Of a stretch of 64,000 nucleotides of DNA, positions 1-11,746 are shown piece after piece. The position numbers and the translations under genes are program-made. The stretch spans positions 558,001 to 622,000 of the forward strand of contig OZ059898.1 of assembly GCA_964057225.1 (NCBI GenBank). The letters are read 5' to 3'. The notes below the pieces were generated by a model, which saw only the letters and a list, made by a program, of their open reading frames with translations, made no database searches and was not told the DNA's origin. Numbering within the stretch: the first letter of the stretch is position 1; each line of letters begins with the position of its first letter. This stretch comes from Auanema rhodensis (taxonomy: Eukaryota; Nematoda; Chromadorea; Rhabditida; Rhabditidae).

Positions 1-28
1 ATGTTGAGTGTACATGGAAACTCAACAT
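1..28. other. Perfect 9-bp inverted repeat, 10-nt loop (present in each monomer)
   Basis: ATGTTGAGT (1-9) is the exact reverse complement of ACTCAACAT (20-28), separated by GTACATGGAA. The region is nearly invariant across all 182 monomers; the only repeated change I saw is G6A at 9834, 13695 and 15099, which turns one G-C pair into an A/C mismatch. The loop side contains the palindrome TGTACA (9-14). It could form a hairpin in a transcript or a small cruciform, or be a dyad for a dimeric DNA-binding protein. None of these roles is shown by the sequence. Confidence 0.85.
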
Positions 29-109
29 ACACTAATGCATCATTTTTCAAACGATCATAACTAATTTTTGTATTAAGCGTTTCTCAATGTAGTATAGTGC
101 ATTCGATGC

Positions 110-164
110 GGATTTTTAAGCTGCGTCGATCTGTGTTATCAGATTTGCGCTAGCTTAAAAATGC
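110..164. other. Long compound inverted repeat with nested inner hairpin (present in each monomer)
   Basis: ATTTTTAAGCT (112-122) is the exact reverse complement of AGCTTAAAAAT (152-162). GCG at 123-125 can also pair with CGC at 148-150 if T151 is bulged. Inside the loop, ATCTG (129-133) pairs with CAGAT (140-144). In monomers with C at 163 instead of G, the outer arm extends to GGATTTTTAAGCT paired with AGCTTAAAAATCC, giving 13 perfect pairs. This is the strongest secondary-structure element in the unit and is AT-rich at its base, which would favour extrusion. Function is unknown. Confidence 0.85.
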
Positions 165-179
165 ACCGAGATATCAACT

Positions 180-201
180 GATATAAGTTCACACTTATAT
201 C
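180..201. other. Perfect 9-bp inverted repeat, 4-nt loop (present in most monomers)
   Basis: GATATAAGT (180-188) pairs exactly with ACTTATATC (193-201) around the loop TCAC. It follows the GATATC palindrome at 170-175 by only four bases. This is the site of most of the larger length changes in the array: the T195A change, the 2-bp AT insertions at 24-26.5 kb and the 6-bp deletion at 30027 all fall in its arms. That fits slippage or hairpin-associated mutation, which is an inference. Confidence 0.85.
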
Positions 202-308
202 CTCGATTTTCACCCTGAAGAATTAATTTTTTCGTTGAATAACATTGTCCATCGTCTTTGCCTTGAAAAAAGGAATCTAAAAACATCTACTTTTTGCTAA
301 ATTATTTT

Positions 309-344
309 GAAATTTTTCGAAAAAATTTTTGTCAAAATGTTTTT
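309..344. other. Clustered A/T tracts and 12-bp palindrome near the monomer junction
   Basis: TTTTTCGAAAAA (313-324) is a perfect palindrome, and A/T tracts are centred near 314, 325, 335 and 342, roughly one helical turn apart. Such phasing is the classical signature of intrinsically curved DNA, common in satellites. The A run at 320-325 gains one A in several monomers of the 27-36 kb zone. C318T, a CpG-to-TpG change, occurs near 51570, 56483 and 62800. Curvature is predicted, not measured. Confidence 0.6.
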
Positions 345-3300
345 GGAAGCAATGTTGAGTGTACATGGAAACTCAACATACACTAATGCATCATTTTTCA
401 AACGATCATAACTAATTTTTGTATTAAGCGTTTCTCAATGTAGTATAGTGCATTCGATGCGGATTTTTAAGCTGCGTCGATCTGTGTTATCAGATTTGCG
501 CTAGCTTAAAAATGCACCGAGATATCAACTGATATAAGTTCACACTTATATCCTCGATTTTCACCCTGAAGAATTAATTTTTTCGTTGAATAACATTGTC
601 CATCGTCTTTGCCTTGAAAAAAGGAATCTAAAAACATCTACTTGTTGCTAAATTATTTTGAAATTTTTCGAAAAAATTTTTGTCAAAATGTTTTTGGAAG
701 CAATGTTGAGTGTACATGGAAACTCAACATACACTAATGCATTATTTTTCAAACGATCATAACTAATTTTTGTATTAAGCGTTTCTCAATGTAGTATAGT
801 GCATTCGATGCGGATTTTTAAGCTGCGTCGATCTGTGTTATCAGATTTGCGCTAGCTTAAAAATGCACCGAGATATCAACTGATATAAGTTCACACTTAT
901 ATCCTCGATTTTCACCCTGAAGAATTAATTTTTTCGTTGAATAACATTGTCCATCGTCTTTGCCTTGAAAAAAGGAATCTAAAAACATCTACTTGTTGCT
1001 AAATTATTTTGAAATTTTTCGAAAAAATTTTTGTCAAAATGTTTTTGGAAGCAATGTTGAGTGTACATGGAAACTCAACATACACTAATGCATTATTTTT
1101 CAAACGATCATAACTAATTTTTGTATTAAGCGTTTCTCAATGTAGTATAGTGCATTCGATGCGGATTTTTAAGCTGCGTCGATCTGTGTTATCAGATTTG
1201 CGCTAGCTTAAAAATGCACCGAGATATCAACTGATATAAGTTCACACTTATATCCTCGATTTTCACCCTGAAGAATTAATTTTTTCGTTGAATAACATTG
1301 TCCATAGTCTTTGCCTTGAAAAAAGGAATCTAAAAACATCTACTTTTTGCTAAATTATTTTGAAATTTTTCGAAAAAATTTTTGTCAAAATGTTTTTGGA
1401 AGCAATGTTGAGTGTACATGGAAACTCAACATACACTAATGCATCATTTTTCAAACGATCATAACTAATTTTTGTATTAAGCGTTTCTCAATGTAGTATA
1501 GTGCATTCGATGCGGATTTTTAAGCTGCGTCGATCTGTGTTATCAGATTTGCGCTAGCTTAAAAATGCACCGAGATATCAACTGATATAAGTTCACACTT
1601 ATATCCTCGATTTTCACCCTGAAGAATTAATTTTTTCGTTGAATAACATTGTCCATCGTCTTTGCCTTGAAAAAAGGAATCTAAAAACATCTACTTGTTG
1701 CTAAATTATTTTGAAATTTTTCGAAAAAATTTTTGTCAAAATGTTTTTGGAAGCAATGTTGAGTGTACATGGAAACTCAACATACACTAATGCATTATTT
1801 TTCAAACGATCATAACTAATTTTTGTATTAAGCGTTTCTCAATGTAGTATAGTGCATTCGATGCGGATTTTTAAGCTGCGTCGATCTGTGTTATCAGATT
1901 TGCGCTAGCTTAAAAATGCACCGAGATATCAACTGATATAAGTTCACACTTATATCCTCGATTTTCACCCTGAAGAATTAATTTTTTCGTTGAATAACAT
2001 TGTCCATCGTCTTTGCCTTGAAAAAAGGAATCTAAAAACATCTACTTTTTGCTAAATTATTTTGAAATTTTTCGAAAAAATTTTTGTCAAAATGTTTTTG
2101 GAAGCAATGTTGAGTGTACATGGAAACTCAACATACACTAATGCATCATTTTTCAAACGATCATAACTAATTTTTGTATTAAGCGTTTCTCAATGTAGTA
2201 TAGTGCATTCGATGCGGATTTTTAAGCTGCGTCGATCTGTGTTATCAGATTTGCGCTAGCTTAAAAATGCACCGAGATATCAACTGATATAAGTTCACAC
2301 TTATATCCTCGATTTTCACCCTGAAGAATTAATTTTTTCGTTGAATAACATTGTCCATCGTCTTTGCCTTGAAAAAAGGAATCTAAAAACATCTACTTTT
2401 TGCTAAATTATTTTGAAATTTTTCGAAAAAATTTTTGTCAAAATGTTTTTGGAAGCAATGTTGAGTGTACATGGAAACTCAACATACACTAATGCATCAT
2501 TTTTCAAACGATCATAACTAATTTTTGTATTAAGCGTTTCTCAATGTAGTATAGTGCATTCGATGCGGATTTTTAAGCTGCGTCGATCTGTGTTATCAGA
2601 TTTGCGCTAGCTTAAAAATGCACCGAGATATCAACTGATATAAGTTCACACTTATATCCTCGATTTTCACCCTGAAGAATTAATTTTTTCGTTGAATAAC
2701 ATTGTCCATCGTCTTTGCCTTGAAAAAAGGAATCTAAAAACATCTACTTGTTGCTAAATTATTTTGAAATTTTTCGAAAAAATTTTTGTCAAAATGTTTT
2801 TGGAAGCAATGTTGAGTGTACATGGAAACTCAACATACACTAATGCATTATTTTTCAAACGATCATAACTAATTTTTGTATTAAGCGTTTCTCAATGTAG
2901 TATAGTGCATTCGATGCGGATTTTTAAGCTGCGTCGATCTGTGTTATCAGATTTGCGCTAGCTTAAAAATGCACCGAGATATCAACTGATATAAGTTCAC
3001 ACTTATATCCTCGATTTTCACCCTGAAGAATTAATTTTTTCGTTGAATAACATTGTCCATCGTCTTTGCCTTGAAAAAAGGAATCTAAAAACATCTACTT
3101 TTTGCTAAATTATTTTGAAATTTTTCGAAAAAATTTTTGTCAAAATGTTTTTGGAAGCAATGTTGAGTGTACATGGAAACTCAACATACACTAATGCATC
3201 ATTTTTCAAACGATCATAACTAATTTTTGTATTAAGCGTTTCTCAATGTAGTATAGTGCATTCGATGCGGATTTTTAAGCTGCGTCGATCTGTGTTATCA

Positions 3301-6300
3301 GATTTGCGCTAGCTTAAAAATGCACCGAGATATCAACTGATATAAGTTCACACTTATATCCTCGATTTTCACCCTGAAGAATTAATTTTTTCGTTGAATA
3401 ACATTGTCCATCGTCTTTGCCTTGAAAAAAGGAATCTAAAAACATCTACTTTTTGCTAAATTATTTTGAAATTTTTCGAAAAAATTTTTGTCAAAATGTT
3501 TTTGGAAGCAATGTTGAGTGTACATGGAAACTCAACATACACTAATGCATCATTTTTCAAACGATCATAACTAATTTTTGTATTAAGCGTTTCTCAATGT
3601 AGTATAGTGCATTCGATGCGGATTTTTAAGCTGCGTCGATCTGTGTTATCAGATTTGCGCTAGCTTAAAAATGCACCGAGATATCAACTGATATAAGTTC
3701 ACACTTATATCCTCGATTTTCACCCTGAAGAATTAATTTTTTCGTTGAATAACATTGTCCATCGTCTTTGCCTTGAAAAAAGGAATCTAAAAACATCTAC
3801 TTTTTGCTAAATTATTTTGAAATTTTTCGAAAAAATTTTTGTCAAAATGTTTTTGGAAGCAATGTTGAGTGTACATGGAAACTCAACATACACTAATGCA
3901 TCATTTTTCAAACGATCATAACTAATTTTTGTATTAAGCGTTTCTCAATGTAGTATAGTGCATTCGATGCGGATTTTTAAGCTGCGTCGATCTGTGTTAT
4001 CAGATTTGCGCTAGCTTAAAAATGCACCGAGATATCAACTGATATAAGTTCACACTTATATCCTCGATTTTCACCCTGAAGAATTAATTTTTTCGTTGAA
4101 TAACATTGTCCATCGTCTTTGCCTTGAAAAAAGGAATCTAAAAACATCTACTTTTTGCTAAATTATTTTGAAATTTTTCGAAAAAATTTTTGTCAAAATG
4201 TTTTTGGAAGCAATGTTGAGTGTACATGGAAACTCAACATACACTAATGCATCATTTTTCAAACGATCATAACTAATTTTTGTATTAAGCGTTTCTCAAT
4301 GTAGTATAGTGCATTCGATGCGGATTTTTAAGCTGCGTCGATCTGTGTTATCAGATTTGCGCTAGCTTAAAAATGCACCGAGATATCAACTGATATAAGT
4401 TCACACTTATATCCTCGATTTTCACCCTGAAGAATTAATTTTTTCGTTGAATAACATTGTCCATCGTCTTTGCCTTGAAAAAAGGAATCTAAAAACATCT
4501 ACTTGTTGCTAAATTATTTTGAAATTTTTCGAAAAAATTTTTGTCAAAATGTTTTTGGAAGCAATGTTGAGTGTACATGGAAACTCAACATACACTAATG
4601 CATTATTTTTCAAACGATCATAACTAATTTTTGTATTAAGCGTTTCTCAATGTAGTATAGTGCATTCGATGCGGATTTTTAAGCTGCGTCGATCTGTGTT
4701 ATCAGATTTGCGCTAGCTTAAAAATGCACCGAGATATCAACTGATATAAGTTCACACTTATATCCTCGATTTTCACCCTGAAGAATTAATTTTTTCGTTG
4801 AATAACATTGTCCATCGTCTTTGCCTTGAAAAAAGGAATCTAAAAACATCTACTTTTTGCTAAATTATTTTGAAATTTTTCGAAAAAATTTTTGTCAAAA
4901 TGTTTTTGGAAGCAATGTTGAGTGTACATGGAAACTCAACATACACTAATGCATCATTTTTCAAACGATCATAACTAATTTTTGTATTAAGCGTTTCTCA
5001 ATGTAGTATAGTGCATTCGATGCGGATTTTTAAGCTGCGTCGATCTGTGTTATCAGATTTGCGCTAGCTTAAAAATGCACCGAGATATCAACTGATATAA
5101 GTTCACACTTATATCCTCGATTTTCACCCTGAAGAATTAATTTTTTCGTTGAATAACATTGTCCATCGTCTTTGCCTTGAAAAAAGGAATCTAAAAACAT
5201 CTACTTTTTGCTAAATTATTTTGAAATTTTTCGAAAAAATTTTTGTCAAAATGTTTTTGGAAGCAATGTTGAGTGTACATGGAAACTCAACATACACTAA
5301 TGCATCATTTTTCAAACGATCATAACTAATTTTTGTATTAAGCGTTTCTCAATGTAGTATAGTGCATTCGATGCGGATTTTTAAGCTGCGTCGATCTGTG
5401 TTATCAGATTTGCGCTAGCTTAAAAATGCACCGAGATATCAACTGATATAAGTTCACACTTATATCCTCGATTTTCACCCTGAAGAATTAATTTTTTCGT
5501 TGAATAACATTGTCCATCGTCTTTGCCTTGAAAAAAGGAATCTAAAAACATCTACTTTTTGCTAAATTATTTTGAAATTTTTCGAAAAAATTTTTGTCAA
5601 AATGTTTTTGGAAGCAATGTTGAGTGTACATGGAAACTCAACATACACTAATGCATCATTTTTCAAACGATCATAACTAATTTTTGTATTAAGCGTTTCT
5701 CAATGTAGTATAGTGCATTCGATGCGGATTTTTAAGCTGCGTCGATCTGTGTTATCAGATTTGCGCTAGCTTAAAAATGCACCGAGATATCAACTGATAT
5801 AAGTTCACACTTATATCCTCGATTTTCACCCTGAAGAATTAATTTTTTCGTTGAATAACATTGTCCATCGTCTTTGCCTTGAAAAAAGGAATCTAAAAAC
5901 ATCTACTTTTTGCTAAATTATTTTGAAATTTTTCGAAAAAATTTTTGTCAAAATGTTTTTGGAAGCAATGTTGAGTGTACATGGAAACTCAACATACACT
6001 AATGCATCATTTTTCAAACGATCATAACTAATTTTTGTATTAAGCGTTTCTCAATGTAGTATAGTGCATTCGATGCGGATTTTTAAGCTGCGTCGATCTG
6101 TGTTATCAGATTTGCGCTAGCTTAAAAATGCACCGAGATATCAACTGATATAAGTTCACACTTATATCCTCGATTTTCACCCTGAAGAATTAATTTTTTC
6201 GTTGAATAACATTGTCCATCGTCTTTGCCTTGAAAAAAGGAATCTAAAAACATCTACTTTTTGCTAAATTATTTTGAAATTTTTCGAAAAAATTTTTGTC

Positions 6301-7885
6301 AAAATGTTTTTGGAAGCAATGTTGAGTGTACATGGAAACTCAACATACACTAATGCATCATTTTTCAAACGATCATAACTAATTTTTGTATTAAGCGTTT
6401 CTCAATGTAGTATAGTGCATTCGATGCGGATTTTTAAGCTGCGTCGATCTGTGTTATCAGATTTGCGCTAGCTTAAAAATGCACCGAGATATCAACTGAT
6501 ATAAGTTCACACTTATATCCTCGATTTTCACCCTGAAGAATTAATTTTTTCGTTGAATAACATTGTCCATCGTCTTTGCCTTGAAAAAAGGAATCTAAAA
6601 ACATCTACTTGTTGCTAAATTATTTTGAAATTTTTCGAAAAAATTTTTGTCAAAATGTTTTTGGAAGCAATGTTGAGTGTACATGGAAACTCAACATACA
6701 CTAATGCATTATTTTTCAAACGATCATAACTAATTTTTGTATTAAGCGTTTCTCAATGTAGTATAGTGCATTCGATGCGGATTTTTAAGCTGCGTCGATC
6801 TGTGTTATCAGATTTGCGCTAGCTTAAAAATGCACCGAGATATCAACTGATATAAGTTCACACTTATATCCTCGATTTTCACCCTGAAGAATTAATTTTT
6901 TCGTTGAATAACATTGTCCATCGTCTTTGCCTTGAAAAAAGGAATCTAAAAACATCTACTTTTTGCTAAATTATTTTGAAATTTTTCGAAAAAATTTTTG
7001 TCAAAATGTTTTTGGAAGCAATGTTGAGTGTACATGGAAACTCAACATACACTAATGCATCATTTTTCAAACGATCATAACTAATTTTTGTATTAAGCGT
7101 TTCTCAATGTAGTATAGTGCATTCGATGCGGATTTTTAAGCTGCGTCGATCTGTGTTATCAGATTTGCGCTAGCTTAAAAATGCACCGAGATATCAACTG
7201 ATATAAGTTCACACTTATATCCTCGATTTTCACCCTGAAGAATTAATTTTTTCGTTGAATAACATTGTCCATCGTCTTTGCCTTGAAAAAAGGAATCTAA
7301 AAACATCTACTTTTTGCTAAATTATTTTGAAATTTTTCGAAAAAATTTTTGTCAAAATGTTTTTGGAAGCAATGTTGAGTGTACATGGAAACTCAACATA
7401 CACTAATGCATCATTTTTCAAACGATCATAACTAATTTTTGTATTAAGCGTTTCTCAATGTAGTATAGTGCATTCGATGCGGATTTTTAAGCTGCGTCGA
7501 TCTGTGTTATCAGATTTGCGCTAGCTTAAAAATGCACCGAGATATCAACTGATATAAGTTCACACTTATATCCTCGATTTTCACCCTGAAGAATTAATTT
7601 TTTCGTTGAATAACATTGTCCATCGTCTTTGCCTTGAAAAAAGGAATCTAAAAACATCTACTTTTTGCTAAATTATTTTGAAATTTTTCGAAAAAATTTT
7701 TGTCAAAATGTTTTTGGAAGCAATGTTGAGTGTACATGGAAACTCAACATACACTAATGCATCATTTTTCAAACGATCATAACTAATTTTTGTATTAAGC
7801 GTTTCTCAATGTAGTATAGTGCATTCGATGCGGATTTTTAAGCTGCGTCGATCTGTGTTATCAGATTTGCGCTAGCTTAAAAATG

Positions 7886-10800
7886 CACCGAGATATCAAC
7901 TGATATAAGTTCACACTTATATCCTCGATTTTCACCCTGAAGAATTAATTTTTTCGTTGAATAACATTGTCCATCGTCTTTGCCTTGAAAAAAGGAATCT
8001 AAAAACATCTACTTTTTGCTAAATTATTTTGAAATTTTTCGAAAAAATTTTTGTCAAAATGTTTTTGGAAGCAATGTTGAGTGTACATGGAAACTCAACA
8101 TACACTAATGCATCATTTTTCAAACGATCATAACTAATTTTTGTATTAAGCGTTTCTCAATGTAGTATAGTGCATTCGATGCGGATTTTTAAGCTGCGTC
8201 GATCTGTGTTATCAGATTTGCGCTAGCTTAAAAATGCACCGAGATATCAACTGATATAAGTTCACACTTATATCCTCGATTTTCACCCTGAAGAATTAAT
8301 TTTTTCGTTGAATAACATTGTCCATCGTCTTTGCCTTGAAAAAAGGAATCTAAAAACATCTACTTTTTGCTAAATTATTTTGAAATTTTTCGAAAAAATT
8401 TTTGTCAAAATGTTTTTGGAAGCAATGTTGAGTGTACATGGAAACTCAACATACACTAATGCATCATTTTTCAAACGATCATAACTAATTTTTGTATTAA
8501 GCGTTTCTCAATGTAGTATAGTGCATTCGATGCGGATTTTTAAGCTGCGTCGATCTGTGTTATCAGATTTGCGCTAGCTTAAAAATGCACCGAGATATCA
8601 ACTGATATAAGTTCACACTTATATCCTCGATTTTCACCCTGAAGAATTAATTTTTTCGTTGAATAACATTGTCCATCGTCTTTGCCTTGAAAAAAGGAAT
8701 CTAAAAACATCTACTTGTTGCTAAATTATTTTGAAATTTTTCGAAAAAATTTTTGTCAAAATGTTTTTGGAAGCAATGTTGAGTGTACATGGAAACTCAA
8801 CATACACTAATGCATTATTTTTCAAACGATCATAACTAATTTTTGTATTAAGCGTTTCTCAATGTAGTATAGTGCATTCGATGCGGATTTTTAAGCTGCG
8901 TCGATCTGTGTTATCAGATTTGCGCTAGCTTAAAAATGCACCGAGATATCAACTGATATAAGTTCACACTTATATCCTCGATTTTCACCCTGAAGAATTA
9001 ATTTTTTCGTTGAATAACATTGTCCATCGTCTTTGCCTTGAAAAAAGGAATCTAAAAACATCTACTTGTTGCTAAATTATTTTGAAATTTTTCGAAAAAA
9101 TTTTTGTCAAAATGTTTTTGGAAGCAATGTTGAGTGTACATGGAAACTCAACATACACTAATGCATTATTTTTCAAACGATCATAACTAATTTTTGTATT
9201 AAGCGTTTCTCAATGTAGTATAGTGCATTCGATGCGGATTTTTAAGCTGCGTCGATCTGTGTTATCAGATTTGCGCTAGCTTAAAAATCCACCGAGATAT
9301 CAACTGATATAAGTTCACACTTATATCCTCGATTTTCACCCTGAAGAATTAATTTTTTCGTTGAATAACATTGTCCATCGTCTTTGCCTTGAAAAAAGAA
9401 ATTTAAAAACATCTACTTTTTGCTAAATTATTTTGAAATTTTTCGAAAAAATTTTTGTCAAAATGTTTTTGGAAGCAATGTTGAGTGTACATGGAAACTC
9501 AACATACACTAATGCATCATTTTTCAAACGATCATAACTAATTTTTGTATTAAGCGTTTCTCAATGTAGTATAGTGCATTCGATGCGGATTTTTAAGCTG
9601 CGTCGATCTGTGTTATCAGATTTGCGCTAGCTTAAAAATCCACCGAGATATCAACTGATATAAGTTCACACTTATATCCTCGATTTTCACCCTGAAGAAT
9701 TAATTTTTTCGTTGAATAACATTGTCCATCGTCTTTGCCTTGAAAAAAGGAATCTAAAAACATCTACTTTTTGCTAAATTATTTTGAAATTTTTCGAAAA
9801 AATTTTTGTCAAAATGTTTTTGGAAGCAATGTTAAGTGTACATGGAAACTCAACATACACTAATGCATCATTTTTCAAACGATCATAACTAATTTTTGTA
9901 TTAAGCGTTTCTCAATGTAGTATAGTGCATTCGATGCGGATTTTTAAGCTGCGTCGATCTGTGTTATCAGATTTGCGCTAGCTTAAAAATGCACCGAGAT
10001 ATCAACTGATATAAGTTCACACTTATATCCTCGATTTTCACCCTGAAGAATTAATTTTTTCGTTGAATAACATTGTCCATCGTCTTTGCCTTGAAAAAAG
10101 GAATCTAAAAACATCTACTTGTTGCTAAATTATTTTGAAATTTTTCGAAAAAATTTTTGTCAAAATGTTTTTGGAAGCAATGTTGAGTGTACATGGAAAC
10201 TCAACATACACTAATGCATTATTTTTCAAACGATCATAACTAATTTTTGTATTAAGCGTTTCTCAATGTAGTATAGTGCATTCGATGCGGATTTTTAAGC
10301 TGCGTCGATCTGTGTTATCAGATTTGCGCTAGCTTAAAAATGCACCGAGATATCAACTGATATAAGTTCACACTTATATCCTCGATTTTCACCCTGAAGA
10401 ATTAATTTTTTCGTTGAATAACATTGTCCATCGTCTTTGCCTTGAAAAAAGGAATCTAAAAACATCTACTTGTTGCTAAATTATTTTGAAATTTTTCGAA
10501 AAAATTTTTGTCAAAATGTTTTTGGAAGCAATGTTGAGTGTACATGGAAACTCAACATACACTAATGCATTATTTTTCAAACGATCATAACTAATTTTTG
10601 TATTAAGCGTTTCTCAATGTAGTATAGTGCATTCGATGCGGATTTTTAAGCTGCGTCGATCTGTGTTATCAGATTTGCGCTAGCTTAAAAATCCACCGAG
10701 ATATCAACTGATATAAGTTCACACTTATATCCTCGATTTTCACCCTGAAGAATTAATTTTTTCGTTGAATAACATTGTCCATCGTCTTTGCCTTGAAAAA

Positions 10801-11043
10801 AGAAATTTAAAAACATCTACTTTTTGCTAAATTATTTTGAAATTTTTCGAAAAAATTTTTGTCAAAATGTTTTTGGAAGCAATGTTGAGTGTACATGGAA
10901 ACTCAACATACACTAATGCATCATTTTTCAAACGATCATAACTAATTTTTGTATTAAGCGTTTCTCAATGTAGTATAGTGCATTCGATGCGGATTTTTAA
11001 GCTGCGTCGATCTGTGTTATCAGATTTGCGCTAGCTTAAAAAT
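7886..11043. repeat. Nine-monomer segmental duplication, copy 1
   Basis: This segment matches 11747-14904 at an offset of 3861 bp (11 monomers). Shared markers are G273A/C277T at 9399 and 10803 (against 13260 and 14664), the rare G6A at 9834 (against 13695), and the same order of states at 41, 163 and 293. I found one marker difference (position 41 of the monomers at 9478 and 13339). The copies are separated by about 0.7 kb, so this is a dispersed rather than a simple tandem copy. Confidence 0.75.
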
Positions 11044-11746
11044 CCACCGAGATATCAACTGATATAAGTTCACACTTATATCCTCGATTTTCACCCTGAA
11101 GAATTAATTTTTTCGTTGAATAACATTGTCCATCGTCTTTGCCTTGAAAAAAGGAATTTAAAAACATCTACTTTTTGCTAAATTATTTTGAAATTTTTCG
11201 AAAAAATTTTTGTCAAAATGTTTTTGGAAGCAATGTTGAGTGTACATGGAAACTCAACATACACTAATGCATCATTTTTCAAACGATCATAACTAATTTT
11301 TGTATTAAGCGTTTCTCAATGTAGTATAGTGCATTCGATGCGGATTTTTAAGCTGCGTCGATCTGTGTTATCAGATTTGCGCTAGCTTAAAAATCCACCG
11401 AGATATCAACTGATATAAGTTCACACTTATATCCTCGATTTTCACCCTGAAGAATTAATTTTTTCGTTGAATAACATTGTCCATCGTCTTTGCCTTGAAA
11501 AAAGGAATTTAAAAACATCTACTTTTTGCTAAATTATTTTGAAATTTTTCGAAAAAATTTTTGTCAAAATGTTTTTGGAAGCAATGTTGAGTGTACATGG
11601 AAACTCAACATACACTAATGCATCATTTTTCAAACGATCATAACTAATTTTTGTATTAAGCGTTTCTCAATGTAGTATAGTGCATTCGATGCGGATTTTT
11701 AAGCTGCGTCGATCTGTGTTATCAGATTTGCGCTAGCTTAAAAATC

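Larger units (their letters stand above)
1..351. repeat. Reference satellite monomer (monomer 1)
   Basis: This is the first full unit and matches the majority sequence at the main variable sites: C41, A91, G163, C233, C256, G273, C277, T293, T298. Position numbers used elsewhere refer to this copy, with the phase set arbitrarily by the window start. It contains the palindromes ATGCAT (35-40), GCTAGC (149-154) and GATATC (170-175) once each in the usual form. It carries 12 CpG dinucleotides, at 52, 78, 104, 109, 124, 127, 148, 167, 204, 233, 253 and 318, an observed/expected ratio of about 1.4. The length is close to twice a typical nucleosome repeat. I could not find a convincing internal duplication of about 175 bp, so it is best treated as a single unit rather than a diverged dimer. 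Confidence 0.97.
1..8775. repeat. Zone 1: nearly invariant monomers with two binary markers
   Basis: These 25 monomers are all exactly 351 bp and almost identical. Repeated variation is limited to position 41 (C/T) and position 293 (T/G); the one single-copy change I noticed is C253A at 1306. The spacing of the 293G/next-41T marker gives groups of 3, 5, 6 and 6 monomers starting at monomers 5, 8, 13 and 19. The last two groups (4213-6318 and 6319-8424) have the same marker pattern and may be a 2106-bp higher-order repeat, though with so few markers this is weak. The uniformity suggests recent amplification or strong homogenisation. Confidence 0.8.

Noticed and set aside
100-118. RNA polymerase III B-box-like TTCGANNC
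   Set aside because: ATTCGATGC shares the core but lacks the flanking bases, no A box lies upstream, and a T5 terminator-like run follows within ten bases. Not a tRNA or SINE promoter.
180-186. TATA-box-like GATATAAG
   Set aside because: It is the arm of an inverted repeat in 69% AT sequence; no initiator, transcript or gene downstream supports promoter function.
309-331. CENP-B box
   Set aside because: I searched for TTCG followed by the spaced A and CGGG. Candidates at TTCGTTGAATAA (232-243) and TTCGAAAAAA (316-325) match only the first half, and TTCGATGCGG (103-112) has the wrong spacing. No real box is present.
1-351. Monomer as a diverged dimer of about 175 bp
   Set aside because: Short similar stretches such as AACTAATTTTTGTATT and GAATTAATTTTTTCG occur in the two halves, but they are low-complexity AT motifs and no aligned half-to-half similarity was found by eye.
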